The notes: generated from the sequence alone by a model not told the origin. A DNA stretch of 64,000 nt from Paracoccaceae bacterium (GCA_030750975.1 JASMHC010000014.1:124001-188000); one strand, 5' to 3'. Positions 23,927 through 32,921 are shown, counted from the first letter of the stretch. Translations and numbers: made by a program.

Positions 23927-25354
23927 TCAGGCGCCCTCTTCTTCGGATTGCGGGGCGGAATGACCCAATTTTCGCAGCGCGTCAACGACAAGCGAGACTT
24001 TTGAGCCTTTCGAGCCTTTAACAAGCAAAATATCGCGGGCGTGGATCAGGCTGTGAATACGCTCGGCCATATCCGGTGCCTGTTCATACCAGCGGCCCCG
24101 CTGTGCTTCGGGCAGGTTTTGATAAAGCGCCCGCATACGCGGCCCGACGCAGTGGATCACGCTGATCGCCCCGATACTGTCCAGACCGGCAAGGGCGCGG
24201 TGCATGTCCAGCTCTTCTGTGCCAAGTTCAAGCATGTCGCCCAGCACCGCAATCCGCCGCCCCCCTTTGCGCGGCCGGGCGGCGGCAAGCACCTCAAGCG
24301 ATGCGGCCATCGAGGTGGGGTTGGCATTATAGGCATCGTCGATCAGGTCAAACGACATATCCTCATTGACCAGATCCATGATCATGCGTTCACGGGTGCC
24401 GCGGCCGGCATGGGGCGTCCAGCGCCCCAGATCGCCCAGTGCAACCGCCATATCCAGCTCCAGTTCGCGCACCACGGCAACAACCGCCAGCGCATTCAGT
24501 GCGAAATGCCGCCCCGGGGCCGAAATTTTCAGCAGCAGGGCTGTGCCGCCCGCGTCAAGCTGAACCATCGTTGTCTGATCACGCAGCGTGATATCCGTGG
24601 CACGGATATCCGCGCCCTCACCCTCGCCAAAGCTTAACACCTTGGCGGCGCATGTCCGGCCCTTGGCGCGCAGGATTGCGGCGGTACCGATATCGGCGTT
24701 GATAATCGCGGTGCCCCCTTCGTCCAGCCCCTCGAAAATCGAGGCTTTTTCATGGGCGATGCCGTCAATATTGTCGAAAGCTTCAAGATGCGCCGCCGCC
24801 ACCGTAGTCACGACCGCCACATGCGGCTTGGCCATTTGCGCCAACGGCGCGATTTCGCCGGGATTGCTCATGCCGATTTCGATCACCGCATAGGCCGTAT
24901 CGGCGGGCATCCGCGCCAATGTCAACGGCACGCCCCAGTGGTTGTTATAGCTTGCCTCGGCCACATGGGTTTTACCCTGCCCCGACAACACCTTGCGCAG
25001 CATTTCCTTGGTCGATGTTTTTCCGACCGATCCCGTCACCGCCACGATCCGCGCATTTGTGCGCGCACGTGCGGCACGGCCCAGATCTTCCAGCGCGGTC
25101 AGAACATCGCCGACAACCAAAAGCGGCGCATCCGCTGCGACACCCTTGGGTATCCGGCTGACCAATGCCGCCGCCGCGCCCTTTTCCAGGGCTTGTGCCA
25201 CGAAATCATGCCCGTCGCGCACATCCTTTAGGGCAACGAACAGGTCCCCCGGCCTAAGCGTGCGCGTGTCAATCGAAACGCCGCTGGCCTCCCAGTCGGC
25301 GGTTGATCGGCCTTGCGTTGCCGCGACCGCCTGGGACGAGGTCCAAAGGCTCAT
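23927..25354 (-). CDS. murF: UDP-MurNAc-tripeptide-D-alanyl-D-alanine ligase MurF
   Basis: A 475-residue Mur ligase that adds the D-Ala-D-Ala made by Ddl. The ATP loop is GSVGKTSTKEMLRKVL (about residue 111), followed by ASYNNHWGVPLTLARMP and DDAYNANPTSMAASLEVL, both typical of MurF. The start overlaps the murE stop by 4 bp; mraY follows with no gap. Confidence 0.97.
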   Translation of the reverse strand: MSLWTSSQAVAATQGRSTADWEASGVSIDTRTLRPGDLFVALKDVRDGHDFVAQALEKGAAAALVSRIPKGVAADAPLLVVGDVLTALEDLGRAARARTNARIVAVTGSVGKTSTKEMLRKVLSGQGKTHVAEASYNNHWGVPLTLARMPADTAYAVIEIGMSNPGEIAPLAQMAKPHVAVVTTVAAAHLEAFDNIDGIAHEKASIFEGLDEGGTAIINADIGTAAILRAKGRTCAAKVLSFGEGEGADIRATDITLRDQTTMVQLDAGGTALLLKISAPGRHFALNALAVVAVVRELELDMAVALGDLGRWTPHAGRGTRERMIMDLVNEDMSFDLIDDAYNANPTSMAASLEVLAAARPRKGGRRIAVLGDMLELGTEELDMHRALAGLDSIGAISVIHCVGPRMRALYQNLPEAQRGRWYEQAPDMAERIHSLIHARDILLVKGSKGSKVSLVVDALRKLGHSAPQSEEEGA

Positions 25355-26835
25355 GCCAGCCCCCCGTCCAGCGCGGAAACGGCCATGCTGGCCTGTTCCA
25401 CATCGTCAAAGGGCAGAACCGCGTCGCCGATGATCTGCCCGGTCTCGTGGCCCTTGCCCGCGATCAGCAGCGCGTCGCCCGGTCCCAAGGCATCCACCGC
25501 CCGCAAGATTGCCTCGGCCCGGTCCGCCACTTCGATGGCGTCAGGGGCGCCAAGCATCACGGCTGTGCGGATCACTGCCGGATCTTCGCTGCGCGGGTTG
25601 TCATCGGTGACAAAAACCAGATCGGCGTGCTCTGCCGCCGCTTCGCCCATCAGCGGGCGCTTGGTCGCATCGCGGTCTCCGCCCGCGCCCAGCACGACGA
25701 CCAGCCGTCCCATCACATGCGGGCGCAAGGCTTTCAAAGCCGTTTCAACCGCGTCGGGCGTGTGGGCGTAATCGACAAACACCGCCGCCCCGTTTTCGCG
25801 GGTCGCGGCCAGCTGCATCCGCCCGCGCACCGGAACAAGCTTGGGCAAGGCGCGAAACACCGCTTCCGCCGCGCAGCCCGAGGCAATCGCCAGCCCCGCC
25901 GCCATCATCGCGTTTTCCACCTGAAACCCGCCCATCAAAGGCAGGGTCATCTGGTGGATCTTGCCGTCATAGGCAAAGCGCAGCTCTTGCCCCGTGGCGT
26001 CAAACCGTTGCGCCAGAATGCGCAAATCAGCCTCGCGGGCACGCCCGACCGCCAGCAATTCCTTGCCCGAGGTCATCGCCACGTCCGCCATATCAACGCC
26101 CGCGTCACTGTCGATATTGATCACCGCGATCCCGTCTTCGGTCAGGACGCGGTCAAACAAGCCGGCCTTGGCGTGAAAATAGGCGTCAAAATCCGCGTGA
26201 TAATCCAGATGGTCCTGCGTCAGGTTGGTAAAGCCGGCCGCCACCAGATGCACCCCGTCCAGACGGCGCTGTTCAAGCCCGTGGCTTGAGGCCTCCATCG
26301 CCCCATGGGTCACACCGGCGCTTGCGGCACCGGCAAGGGCGCGATGTAGTGTCACCGGTTCCGGTGTCGTGTGCATCAACGGGGCTTCCCATGCGCCCTC
26401 GACCCCGGTGGTGCCGACATTGACAGCATCAAAGCCAAGCGCCTCCCATATCTGGCGGGTAAAGCTGGCGACCGAGGTTTTGCCATTGGTGCCTGTCACG
26501 GCAACCATCACATCGGGCTGCCCGCCAAACCAAAGGGCCGCCGCATAGGCCAGGGCCTGACGCGGGTCTTCGACCACGACCAGCGCGGCCTCGGTTTCGG
26601 CCAGATCATCAGCGGCAATATTTGCGCCCGCCATATTGGTCAAAACCGCCGCTGCACCGTTTTTCAGCGCGGTTGCGATAAAGCTGGCCCCATGCGCATT
26701 CACCCCGGGAAGGGCCGCAAACAGATGCCCCGGACGCACGTCCCGGCTGTCAACGGCGATCCCGGTGATGGTTACATCACGCCCGTTTCGGGCGGTCAGC
26801 CCAAGGGCGCTCAGGCTTTTTGGTTGCCAGTCCAT
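25351..26835 (-). CDS. murE: UDP-MurNAc-L-alanyl-D-glutamate-2,6-diaminopimelate ligase MurE
   Basis: A 494-residue Mur ligase. The ATP loop is GTNGKTSVASFTRQIWE at about residue 117 and MEASSHGLEQRRLDGV follows. The motif DDNPRSEDP near residue 411 is the signature for meso-diaminopimelate, so the stem peptide should carry meso-DAP, as expected for a Gram-negative. It begins 12 bp after ftsI and overlaps murF by 4 bp. Confidence 0.97.
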   Translation of the reverse strand: MDWQPKSLSALGLTARNGRDVTITGIAVDSRDVRPGHLFAALPGVNAHGASFIATALKNGAAAVLTNMAGANIAADDLAETEAALVVVEDPRQALAYAAALWFGGQPDVMVAVTGTNGKTSVASFTRQIWEALGFDAVNVGTTGVEGAWEAPLMHTTPEPVTLHRALAGAASAGVTHGAMEASSHGLEQRRLDGVHLVAAGFTNLTQDHLDYHADFDAYFHAKAGLFDRVLTEDGIAVINIDSDAGVDMADVAMTSGKELLAVGRAREADLRILAQRFDATGQELRFAYDGKIHQMTLPLMGGFQVENAMMAAGLAIASGCAAEAVFRALPKLVPVRGRMQLAATRENGAAVFVDYAHTPDAVETALKALRPHVMGRLVVVLGAGGDRDATKRPLMGEAAAEHADLVFVTDDNPRSEDPAVIRTAVMLGAPDAIEVADRAEAILRAVDALGPGDALLIAGKGHETGQIIGDAVLPFDDVEQASMAVSALDGGLA

Positions 26836-26847
26836 GGCAGTCCCCCG

Positions 26848-28632
26848 TCAGTTCGAGGCCCCTGTTACACCTGTCTGCGGCTTGGGTTCAATCTCTGGTC
26901 TTAGCCCGAGCAAGGGGGCAACGCGGGTAATGATCTCGGCCGCGATGGGAACGGCGGTCCAACCGGCGGTGCGTTTGGGTTCGATCTCGGTCGCCAGTTC
27001 CGGTTCGTCCATTGTGACGATCAGCACATATTTCGGATCATAAGCCGGAAAGACACTGGCAAAGGTCGAGATCACGCGGTCTTCATAATATCCGCCGCCG
27101 TTTTCCTTTGCCTTGTCCGCGGTGCCGGTTTTGCCGCCCACCGCGTAGCCTTCCACATCGCCGAACGTGGCCGTTCCCTCTTTCACCACAGCCCGCAACA
27201 TTTCGCGCACCTGACGCGAGGTCTCGGGGCTGATCACCCGAGGGCCGCGCTGCGGATAATCCTGCTTCAGCAATGTCGGCGTCACCCGGTAGCCGCCATT
27301 GGCCAGGGTCGCATATCCGGCGGCCAGATGCATCGGCGTGACCGAAATACCATGACCGTAAGACACTGTGATTGTTGAAATATCCTGCCAGTCACTGGGC
27401 CATTTCGGCTTGCCGCCTTTGGCTTCGACCATTTCGACGCTGGTCTTTTCGTCAAAGCCCAAGGCCCGAAGAAAATCCTGCTGACGCTCGGCGCCGATCT
27501 GAAGGGCCAAACGGGCCGTGCCGATATTGGACGACTTCTTGATAATGTCATAGACCGACAGCTCGTTGCCGTAATTCTTGAAATCGGTGATGCGGAATTT
27601 GCCCCATTTCAAGGGGCCGCGAATATCGATCATCGTGTCGGGTGTCACCAGACCAAGATCAATCGCCTGCGCGGCAGCAAAAATTTTGAAGGTCGAGCCA
27701 AGCTCGTAAACCCCCTGAACCGCACGGTTGAACAAAGGGCTGTCGGTCGGGCTGCCCGAGGTTGGCAAGGGCGGACGCTCATTGGGGTCGAAATCGGGCA
27801 GGCTGACAAGGCTGACAATCTCGCCCGTGTTCACATCCATCAAAATCGCGGCGGCGCCTTTGGCATTCATCAGCGTCATCCCACCCTGCAAAACCCGCTC
27901 GACCGCGGATTGGATCGACAAGTCGATGGTCAATTGCAGCGGCTCGCCAGCCCGGGCCGGATCGCGCAGGAAATCGTCAAAGGTTTTTTCAACACCGGCA
28001 ACGCCAACCACCTCGGCTGCGGCCACGTCTTCGCGGCCAAAGCTGGCACCGCCAAGCACATGAGCCGCCAACGATCCGTTGGGATAAAGCCGCAATTCGC
28101 GGGGGCCGAATTTCAACCCCGGCTCGCCCAGATCCTGAACCGCCTGTTTTTGTTCAGGGGAAAGCTTTTTCTTCACCCAAAGAAACTTGCGCTTGCCTGT
28201 GAACCAGCGCAGCAGGTCCTGTTCTTCCAGTTCGGGGAAAATCTCTACCAGACCTTTCGCCGCCATTTCAGGATCGACCATGTCCTGCGGGGTCGCATAA
28301 AGCGAATAGGTGTCGATATTGGTCGCCAGTATCCGCCCCTCGCGATCCACGATATTGCCGCGCTGTGCAACAATGGACGGGCCGGAATAGGATGACGTCG
28401 GTTCGCTTGCATCCGACAGGGCCAGAACCCCCATCTGGAAGGCCACCAGCCCGAACAGGCTGAGGAATGTCAGCAACAGCACAAGCAACCGGCTTTCCGC
28501 TCGGCTGCGCGAGGCATCACGCGCCTGTTCTTGGCGTGCGCGGATATTTTCACGCTCGATATCTTTGGGGTTCTGACCGGCGGCGCGGGCCTCGAGCACC
28601 AAAGCAAGCGGGCGAAGCGGTTTGCGGATCAT
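26848..28632 (-). CDS. ftsI: Peptidoglycan D,D-transpeptidase FtsI (PBP3)
   Basis: A 594-residue class B penicillin-binding protein crosslinking septal peptidoglycan. One N-terminal membrane helix (about 48-70), a pedestal region with RGNIVDREGRILATN, and the transpeptidase domain with STFK (catalytic serine, in ELGSTFKIF), SSN (KKSSNIGTA) and KTGT (GGKTGTADK). The N-terminal cytoplasmic tail is arginine-rich. The start overlaps the ftsL stop by 4 bp. Confidence 0.96.
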   Translation of the reverse strand: MIRKPLRPLALVLEARAAGQNPKDIERENIRARQEQARDASRSRAESRLLVLLLTFLSLFGLVAFQMGVLALSDASEPTSSYSGPSIVAQRGNIVDREGRILATNIDTYSLYATPQDMVDPEMAAKGLVEIFPELEEQDLLRWFTGKRKFLWVKKKLSPEQKQAVQDLGEPGLKFGPRELRLYPNGSLAAHVLGGASFGREDVAAAEVVGVAGVEKTFDDFLRDPARAGEPLQLTIDLSIQSAVERVLQGGMTLMNAKGAAAILMDVNTGEIVSLVSLPDFDPNERPPLPTSGSPTDSPLFNRAVQGVYELGSTFKIFAAAQAIDLGLVTPDTMIDIRGPLKWGKFRITDFKNYGNELSVYDIIKKSSNIGTARLALQIGAERQQDFLRALGFDEKTSVEMVEAKGGKPKWPSDWQDISTITVSYGHGISVTPMHLAAGYATLANGGYRVTPTLLKQDYPQRGPRVISPETSRQVREMLRAVVKEGTATFGDVEGYAVGGKTGTADKAKENGGGYYEDRVISTFASVFPAYDPKYVLIVTMDEPELATEIEPKRTAGWTAVPIAAEIITRVAPLLGLRPEIEPKPQTGVTGASN

Positions 28633-28964
28633 TGTGCCACCTCCAAAGCCGACAACTGCGCTGAAGGGGCCAGCGGATCAAGGCGCGGGACTTCGGTCAC
28701 ACTGCCGAATTGTTCAGGCCGCAAGGGCAAAAGCTGAAGCCGGTCAAAATTCATGTCGACCAGATCCTGCAAACGGTCCGGACGATTCAGATAGGCCCAC
28801 TCGGCATTCAAAACCGCCAAACGCGCCCTTGCATTGGCGATATCGGTTTGCAGCGATTTCGATTCGGCCAGCGCTTTTTGGGTCTCGTAATTCTCGTTAT
28901 AGGCCCAGAAGCTTTGGGCGATCACCATGCCGAATATGGCGAGATACAGAAGAATTCTCATCAC
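28629..28964 (-). CDS. ftsL: Cell division protein FtsL
   Basis: A 111-residue bitopic protein: a membrane helix at about residues 3-20 followed by a coiled-coil ([28 protein letters not shown], about 24-55) and a leucine/proline-rich tail with [12 protein letters not shown]. FtsL sequences diverge strongly, so the call rests on topology, coiled coil and position between rsmH and ftsI, with 4-bp overlaps on both sides. It is expected to work with FtsB and FtsQ. Confidence 0.88.
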   Translation of the reverse strand: MMRILLYLAIFGMVIAQSFWAYNENYETQKALAESKSLQTDIANARARLAVLNAEWAYLNRPDRLQDLVDMNFDRLQLLPLRPEQFGSVTEVPRLDPLAPSAQLSALEVAQ

Positions 28965-29947
28965 CGTGCCCTTTTCTTCATCGGCATCCCGATCTTATTG
29001 GCGTCAACCCTGCCAGCCAGAGCCGCCGTGCGCCGCGCAACGCGCAGCTTGGCACTGCGTGAGCGCGGATTTTCCGCCAGTTCCTGATCATCCGGCCCAA
29101 TGGCTTTGCGGCCGAGCAATTCAAACTGCGGCTTGACCTCGTCCAAAGCGGGCGCATAGCGGTTTGCCCGCCCTTCCCCGCCCGAGCGCATTTGCAGGAA
29201 TCGCTTCACCATCCGGTCCTCGACCGAGTGAAAACTGACCACCGCCAGCAAACCGCCAGGTTTCAGTGCGCGTTCCGCGGCCATCAGCCCTTCGAACAAT
29301 TCCTCGTATTCGCTGTTCACCGCAATGCGCAGCGCCTGAAAGCTGCGGGTTGCCGGGTGTGACTGATGGGGCTTTGCGCGTGGCAGGCACCCCTCGACGA
29401 TCTCGGCCAAACGCAATGTGGTAGTGATCGGTTCCTGGGCGCGCGCCTTGACGATCGCCCGGGCAATCCGGCGGCTGGCGCGCTCTTCGCCGAACAGGAA
29501 CAGGATGTCCGCAATTTCGGCTTCGGTCTGTTGGTTGACAATATCGGCGGCACTTTCACCGCTCTGGCTCATCCGCATGTCCAGCGGGCCGTCTTTCATA
29601 AAGGAAAACCCGCGCTCGGCCTGATCCAGCTGCATCGAGCTGACCCCAAGGTCCAGCACCACGCCATCCAGATCCGTGGCGTAGTCATCCAGCTGCGAAA
29701 ACACCCCCTGCACCAGTTCCAGCCGCGCACCATAGTCCCCGGCCCAGGAAGCGGCCATTTCAAAGGCCAGCGGATCGCGATCCACCCCGATCACCTTGTC
29801 GGCCCCGGCATCCAGCAAGGCACGGCTATAGCCGCCCGCACCAAAAGTACCGTCCAGCCACACCCCCCCTACAGGCGAAACAGCCCGCAAAAGCGGGCGC
29901 AGCAAAACGGGAATATGGGGGGCGTCGTCCTTGGGCAGCGCGGACAT
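28961..29947 (-). CDS. rsmH: 16S rRNA (cytosine(1402)-N(4))-methyltransferase RsmH
   Basis: A 328-residue SAM-dependent methyltransferase (MraW) that modifies C1402 of 16S r[13 protein letters not shown] at the N-terminus, the SAM loop [36 protein letters not shown] and [17 protein letters not shown] are all family signatures in order. It starts 6 bp after mraZ and overlaps ftsL by 4 bp. Confidence 0.97.
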   Translation of the reverse strand: MSALPKDDAPHIPVLLRPLLRAVSPVGGVWLDGTFGAGGYSRALLDAGADKVIGVDRDPLAFEMAASWAGDYGARLELVQGVFSQLDDYATDLDGVVLDLGVSSMQLDQAERGFSFMKDGPLDMRMSQSGESAADIVNQQTEAEIADILFLFGEERASRRIARAIVKARAQEPITTTLRLAEIVEGCLPRAKPHQSHPATRSFQALRIAVNSEYEELFEGLMAAERALKPGGLLAVVSFHSVEDRMVKRFLQMRSGGEGRANRYAPALDEVKPQFELLGRKAIGPDDQELAENPRSRSAKLRVARRTAALAGRVDANKIGMPMKKRAR

Positions 29948-29953
29948 GGGCGG

Positions 29954-30460
29954 TTAATCCTCTCTGTCGCCGTCTAAATAGTGTGACGCATCCAGATCAG
30001 GGTCGAACTCCTCGTCGCCTTCCAGCGCCTCCTGATAGGCCGCCTCATAAGTCTCGGGCTTCCATATCTCGAAGGTTTCCCCCTGTGACGCAAAAAACGC
30101 CTGATCGGTCAGTTCGATCTTGTCGCGCAGCTTGGCTGGCAGAACCAGCCGACCGGTATCATCAACCGAAGTGTAAAGCGCATGGGTCGAATATAGCCGC
30201 TGTGCCGCTTTCCGGCGCTTGCTGGCGCGGGGCATGTCTTCGATTTCGTCATAGATTTTTTCAATTGCAGCGACGGTGAAACATTCCAGATAGTTCCGGC
30301 TTTCTCCGCCATAGACAATCACCATCTGGGGATTGCCACCTTCGGGGCAGTCGGGGTCTCCGCTGACCAGCACACGGCGAAACGCAGCCGGTATCGATAC
30401 CCGGCCCTTGTTATCCACCTTGTGGTGGCTTTCGCCTATGAACCTCAGCTTGCGGTCCAC
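29954..30460 (-). CDS. mraZ: Transcriptional regulator MraZ
   Basis: A 168-residue protein with two SpoVT-AbrB DNA-binding repeats (about 5-60 with HHKVDNKGRVSIPAAFR, and about 85-135 with DTGRLVLPAKLRD). MraZ represses the dcw operon through direct TGGGA repeats in its own leader; such repeats are present upstream here. GTG at 30460 is preferred over GTG at 30469: GAGGTGA, an excellent ribosome-site match, ends five bases before the former and overlaps the latter. First gene of the cluster. Confidence 0.95.
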   Translation of the reverse strand: MDRKLRFIGESHHKVDNKGRVSIPAAFRRVLVSGDPDCPEGGNPQMVIVYGGESRNYLECFTVAAIEKIYDEIEDMPRASKRRKAAQRLYSTHALYTSVDDTGRLVLPAKLRDKIELTDQAFFASQGETFEIWKPETYEAAYQEALEGDEEFDPDLDASHYLDGDRED

Positions 30461-30502
30461 GAACCTCACCTCTCCCCCGAATTTGACTATGCGACCCCGG
30501 GA

Positions 30503-30800
30503 AGCGAAACGGCGGATAGGGATGCTGCCACCGCCCTATCCGCCGCCCTCGTCCCGCCTTGCGGGGTGTCCAGCTGCGCGCGCCACCTGGGGGGATGTCT
30601 GCTCGCTCGCGCGCCGGATCTCTTCGTTCGATGATGCGGGTGCCTGTATGAAACCTGACTTTGGTGCCTAACGGGGTCTTTGCGCCCCTATTTGCCCGTC
30701 CTCATCTGTCATTAGGGATGACACGGGAATTGATGGTACGCAAGGGAAATTTTTGGGAATTTCAACCGGATCGGTCCAGATGGGGCAGCAAACATTGCTA
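30503..30800 (-). ncRNA. Long mraZ leader with candidate UpsM-type sRNA (5' end approximate)
   Basis: The untranslated stretch ahead of mraZ matches the position of UpsM, an sRNA released from the dcw leader in Rhodobacter sphaeroides by early termination. The hairpin that would end it is visible at 30510-30545. A weak promoter-like pair, TTAGGC and TATAGC with a 16-base spacer, sits at 30797-30824 on the minus strand. The 5' end is a guess and no sequence comparison with UpsM could be made, so this is a positional homology call. Confidence 0.45.
30506..30545 (-). terminator. Hairpin in the mraZ leader, putative terminator
   Basis: CGGCGGATAGGG (30534-30545 read on the minus strand) pairs perfectly over 12 bp with its complement at 30510-30521 across a 12-base loop. 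The stem is followed on the minus strand by TTTCGCTTC, so the T-tract is short and termination may be partial. It lies about 50 bases before the mraZ start. Confidence 0.65.
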
Positions 30801-30883
30801 TAAAATACCTGAATTTTGGCCTAATTAGTGTGCATGATCGAAGCGAATACCACATATAGACGAAATCAGCCGCCCTTCATGCG

Positions 30884-30898
30884 TCCCACAAAATCCCA
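30884..30898 (-). promoter_or_regulatory. MraZ operator pair 1 (TGGGA-N5-TGGGA)
   Basis: Read on the minus strand the site is TGGGATTTTGTGGGA: two TGGGA units with a five-base spacer, the arrangement bound by E. coli MraZ. A third, weaker unit (CGGGA) lies 11 bases further at 30905-30909. It is about 425 bp upstream of the mraZ start. Confidence 0.7.
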
Positions 30899-31008
30899 AA
30901 TTTTTCCCGAAATTGCAGGCCAGCCAAGGCCAATCGCCAATTTCAGTGGGATTTATGACCAATGGCTCACCGTGATTCGCACCCGCAAAGCCCGCATTCG
31001 CCAGTATG

Positions 31009-31023
31009 TCCCACGATTTCCCA
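31009..31023 (-). promoter_or_regulatory. MraZ operator pair 2 (TGGGA-N5-TGGGA)
   Basis: Read on the minus strand the site is TGGGAAATCGTGGGA, again two TGGGA units with exactly five bases between them. It lies 125 bp upstream of pair 1 and close to the 3' end of the mrp gene. Confidence 0.65.
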
Positions 31024-31127
31024 AAGCCTCAGGCAATCGCAACGACCCTATGACGCGAACCATTTTTGTACCACGCGCCCCAAACCGGTGCGCGCGTTGC
31101 GTCATTCATCAGATTGCGATCAAAACC

Positions 31128-32195
31128 TCAGGCCAGCCCGCGCCCGATCAGGGTTTCGGCCAAACGCGCGTAAGCCTCGGCCATCGCGCCCTCGCCCGAG
31201 GCAACCGGACGCCCCGCGTCTCCGCCTAGGCGGGTGTCAAGGTCAATGGGCAGGGCCGCCAGCAGCGGCACGCCCATCGCTTGGGCCTCATGCTCCACAC
31301 CGCCATGGCCGAAAATATGCGCCTCGTCCCCGCAGGTCGGGCACTTATAGAACGACATGTTTTCAATCATGCCATAGACGGGGATGTTCATCTTCTCGAA
31401 CATGTTGATCGCCTTCCGCGCATCAATCAGCGCCACATCCTGAGGGGTGGAAACCACGATCGCCCCGTCAAGCTCGGCCTTCTGGCCAAGGGTCAGCTGC
31501 ACATCACCGGTGCCCGGCGGCATATCCACCACCAGCACATCCAAGGGTGCCCAATCCACCTGCCCCAGCAATTGCTGTAACGCCCCCATCAGCATCGGTC
31601 CGCGCCAGATCAGCGCCTGCTTGGGATCCACCATCGAGCCGATGGACATCATCTTCACCCCGTGCGCTTCAAGCGGCACGATCCGCTCGCCATCCGGCGA
31701 CGCGCCGGGCTTTTTGCTGGTGCCCATCATCCGCGGCTGTGACGGACCATAGATATCGGCATCCAGCAATCCCACCTTGCGCCCCTGACGGGCCAGCGCC
31801 ACGGCCAGGTTTGACGACACCGTCGACTTGCCAACCCCCCCCTTGCCCGAGGCGACAGCAATTATCCGGTCCACGCCCGGCAATTGCATCGGTCCCTGCT
31901 GGGGTTTCGGATGCCCGCCGACCTTCAGATTAGGCGCTGGCTTTTCGGCCGGGCCATGGGCGGTCAGAATGGCCGAGACCGACCGAACCCCAGCAAGCTT
32001 TGCCACCCGTTGCTCGGCCGCTGCCCGAACCGGTTCCAACCCGCGCGCGGCATTGGCGTCCGGCGCTTCTATCACAAACCTGACCACGCCGCCATCAACG
32101 CTTAGCGCCCGCACCATATCGCGCGAGACCAAATCCCCGCCATCGGCAAGCGCGACAGCTTTCAGCGCGGTCAATACAGCATTCTTATCCGTCAT
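31128..32195 (-). CDS. mrp: Mrp/ApbC-type iron-sulfur carrier ATPase
   Basis: A 355-residue P-loop ATPase of the Mrp/NBP35 family that carries and delivers Fe-S clusters in the cytoplasm. An N-terminal DUF59/MIP18-like domain (about 1-80) precedes the deviant Walker A GKGGVGKSTVSSNLA (about 115-129); VDMPPGTGDVQL is the Walker B region, and the cluster-binding CxxC lies in YKCPTCGDEA. Its 3' end faces the mraZ leader; a 213-bp gap separates it from the divergent DUF1127 gene. Confidence 0.95.
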   Translation of the reverse strand: MTDKNAVLTALKAVALADGGDLVSRDMVRALSVDGGVVRFVIEAPDANAARGLEPVRAAAEQRVAKLAGVRSVSAILTAHGPAEKPAPNLKVGGHPKPQQGPMQLPGVDRIIAVASGKGGVGKSTVSSNLAVALARQGRKVGLLDADIYGPSQPRMMGTSKKPGASPDGERIVPLEAHGVKMMSIGSMVDPKQALIWRGPMLMGALQQLLGQVDWAPLDVLVVDMPPGTGDVQLTLGQKAELDGAIVVSTPQDVALIDARKAINMFEKMNIPVYGMIENMSFYKCPTCGDEAHIFGHGGVEHEAQAMGVPLLAALPIDLDTRLGGDAGRPVASGEGAMAEAYARLAETLIGRGLA

Positions 32196-32408
32196 CGGTC
32201 TGGCTCCTGAAAATTCGTTGCCACATAGGTGGGTTTTTTCGCGCCAAGGGCAAGCCCCAAGTAGCTATGCGATAGTGACCAAAAGCTATGCGTCAGGCGC
32301 ATATCGGCCTTGCCCCTTTCCGGGATTGTGCACCTGCAGCATTTCCTTATTTCTATACCAGACGCCGCCAATGAGAGCGCAAACATTTAACAATCGAAAG
32401 GTAGTCCA

Positions 32409-32627
32409 ATGGCAACCATCACCGATATCCGCACCGACGCAGGCTTTGTTGCCCGTTTCGCAGAAACCCTGAACGCCCTGTCGGCCCGCTATGCCCAGTA
32501 TCGCGTTTACCGCAGAACCCTGAACGAGCTGACAAGCCTGTCTTCGCGCGAACTGGCCGATCTGGGCCTGCACCGCTCGATGCTGCGCAATGTGGCTTAC
32601 GAAGCCGCCTACGGCATCAAAGCCTAA
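32409..32627 (+). CDS. DUF1127 protein, CcaF1-like
   Basis: A 72-residue basic protein whose C-terminal half (about 36-65) is a DUF1127 domain with LTSLSSRELADLGLHRSML. In Rhodobacter sphaeroides a DUF1127 protein encoded directly before CcsR sRNAs (CcaF1) binds RNA and affects sRNA maturation; the same arrangement occurs here, with the first hairpin only seven bases after the stop. The start has AAAGGTAG upstream. RpoH control would be expected from that model, but no convincing heat-shock promoter was found by eye. Confidence 0.88.
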   Translation: MATITDIRTDAGFVARFAETLNALSARYAQYRVYRRTLNELTSLSSRELADLGLHRSMLRNVAYEAAYGIKA

Positions 32628-32633
32628 GTCTTC

Positions 32634-32714
32634 GCCGGGTTGCTACTCCTCCTCCCTATGCAATCCGGCACTTGCGGCAGCCGCCTCCTCCCTGGCTGCC
32701 GCTGAAATACCGCA
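32634..32714 (+). ncRNA. CcsR-like sRNA unit 1 (hairpins 1 and 2)
   Basis: Hairpin 1: a 10-bp stem with one G-U pair, 32634-32643 with 32660-32669, its loop carrying CCTCCTCCC at 32648-32656. Hairpin 2: a perfect 9-bp stem, 32674-32682 with 32694-32702, with CCTCCTCCC at 32684-32692. The exposed CCUCCUCCC resembles an anti-Shine-Dalgarno sequence. Two loops per RNA is the layout reported for CcsR RNAs of Rhodobacter. A motif CCGCAGGTTAC starts after hairpin 2 at 32710. Exact RNA ends are inferred. Confidence 0.8.
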
Positions 32715-32800
32715 GGTTACAGGTCTCCTCCTCCCAATCCTGTAATCCTTCGGCATCGGCGGCGGTGTCTCCTCCTCCCTCACCGCCGCCCGCAAATTCC
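32715..32800 (+). ncRNA. CcsR-like sRNA unit 2 (hairpins 3 and 4)
   Basis: Hairpin 3: 9-bp stem with one G-U pair, 32715-32723 with 32739-32747, CCTCCTCCC at 32727-32735. Hairpin 4: perfect 10-bp GC-rich stem, 32758-32767 with 32781-32790, CCTCCTCCC at 32771-32779. It is followed at 32790-32800 by CCGCAAATTCC, a variant of the motif that closes units 1 and 3, which supports the unit boundaries. Confidence 0.8.
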
Positions 32801-32889
32801 TGTTCAGCCGGGGCGCTCCTCCTCCCTGCCTTGTCTGACAGAAACGGTGACAACGCCTTCTCCTCCCTGGCGGTGTCACCGCAGGTTAC
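32801..32889 (+). ncRNA. CcsR-like sRNA unit 3 (hairpins 5 and 6)
   Basis: Hairpin 5: stem 32805-32814 with 32828-32837, nine of ten positions paired including two G-U, CCTCCTCCC at 32818-32826. Hairpin 6: 12-bp stem with one mismatch, 32846-32857 with 32869-32880, loop motif CTCCTCCC at 32860-32867 with the first C replaced by T. The unit ends in CCGCAGGTTAC (32879-32889), identical to the motif after hairpin 2. Confidence 0.78.
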
Positions 32890-32921
32890 GAACAAGATCG
32901 CGTCAGCAATTGATCTTTCGG

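Noticed and set aside
32300-32400. RpoH-type promoter for the DUF1127-sRNA transcript
   Set aside because: CTTG at 32309 and a CTATAC at 32353 are present, but the spacings to partner boxes (21 bases or more) do not fit; no promoter was annotated.
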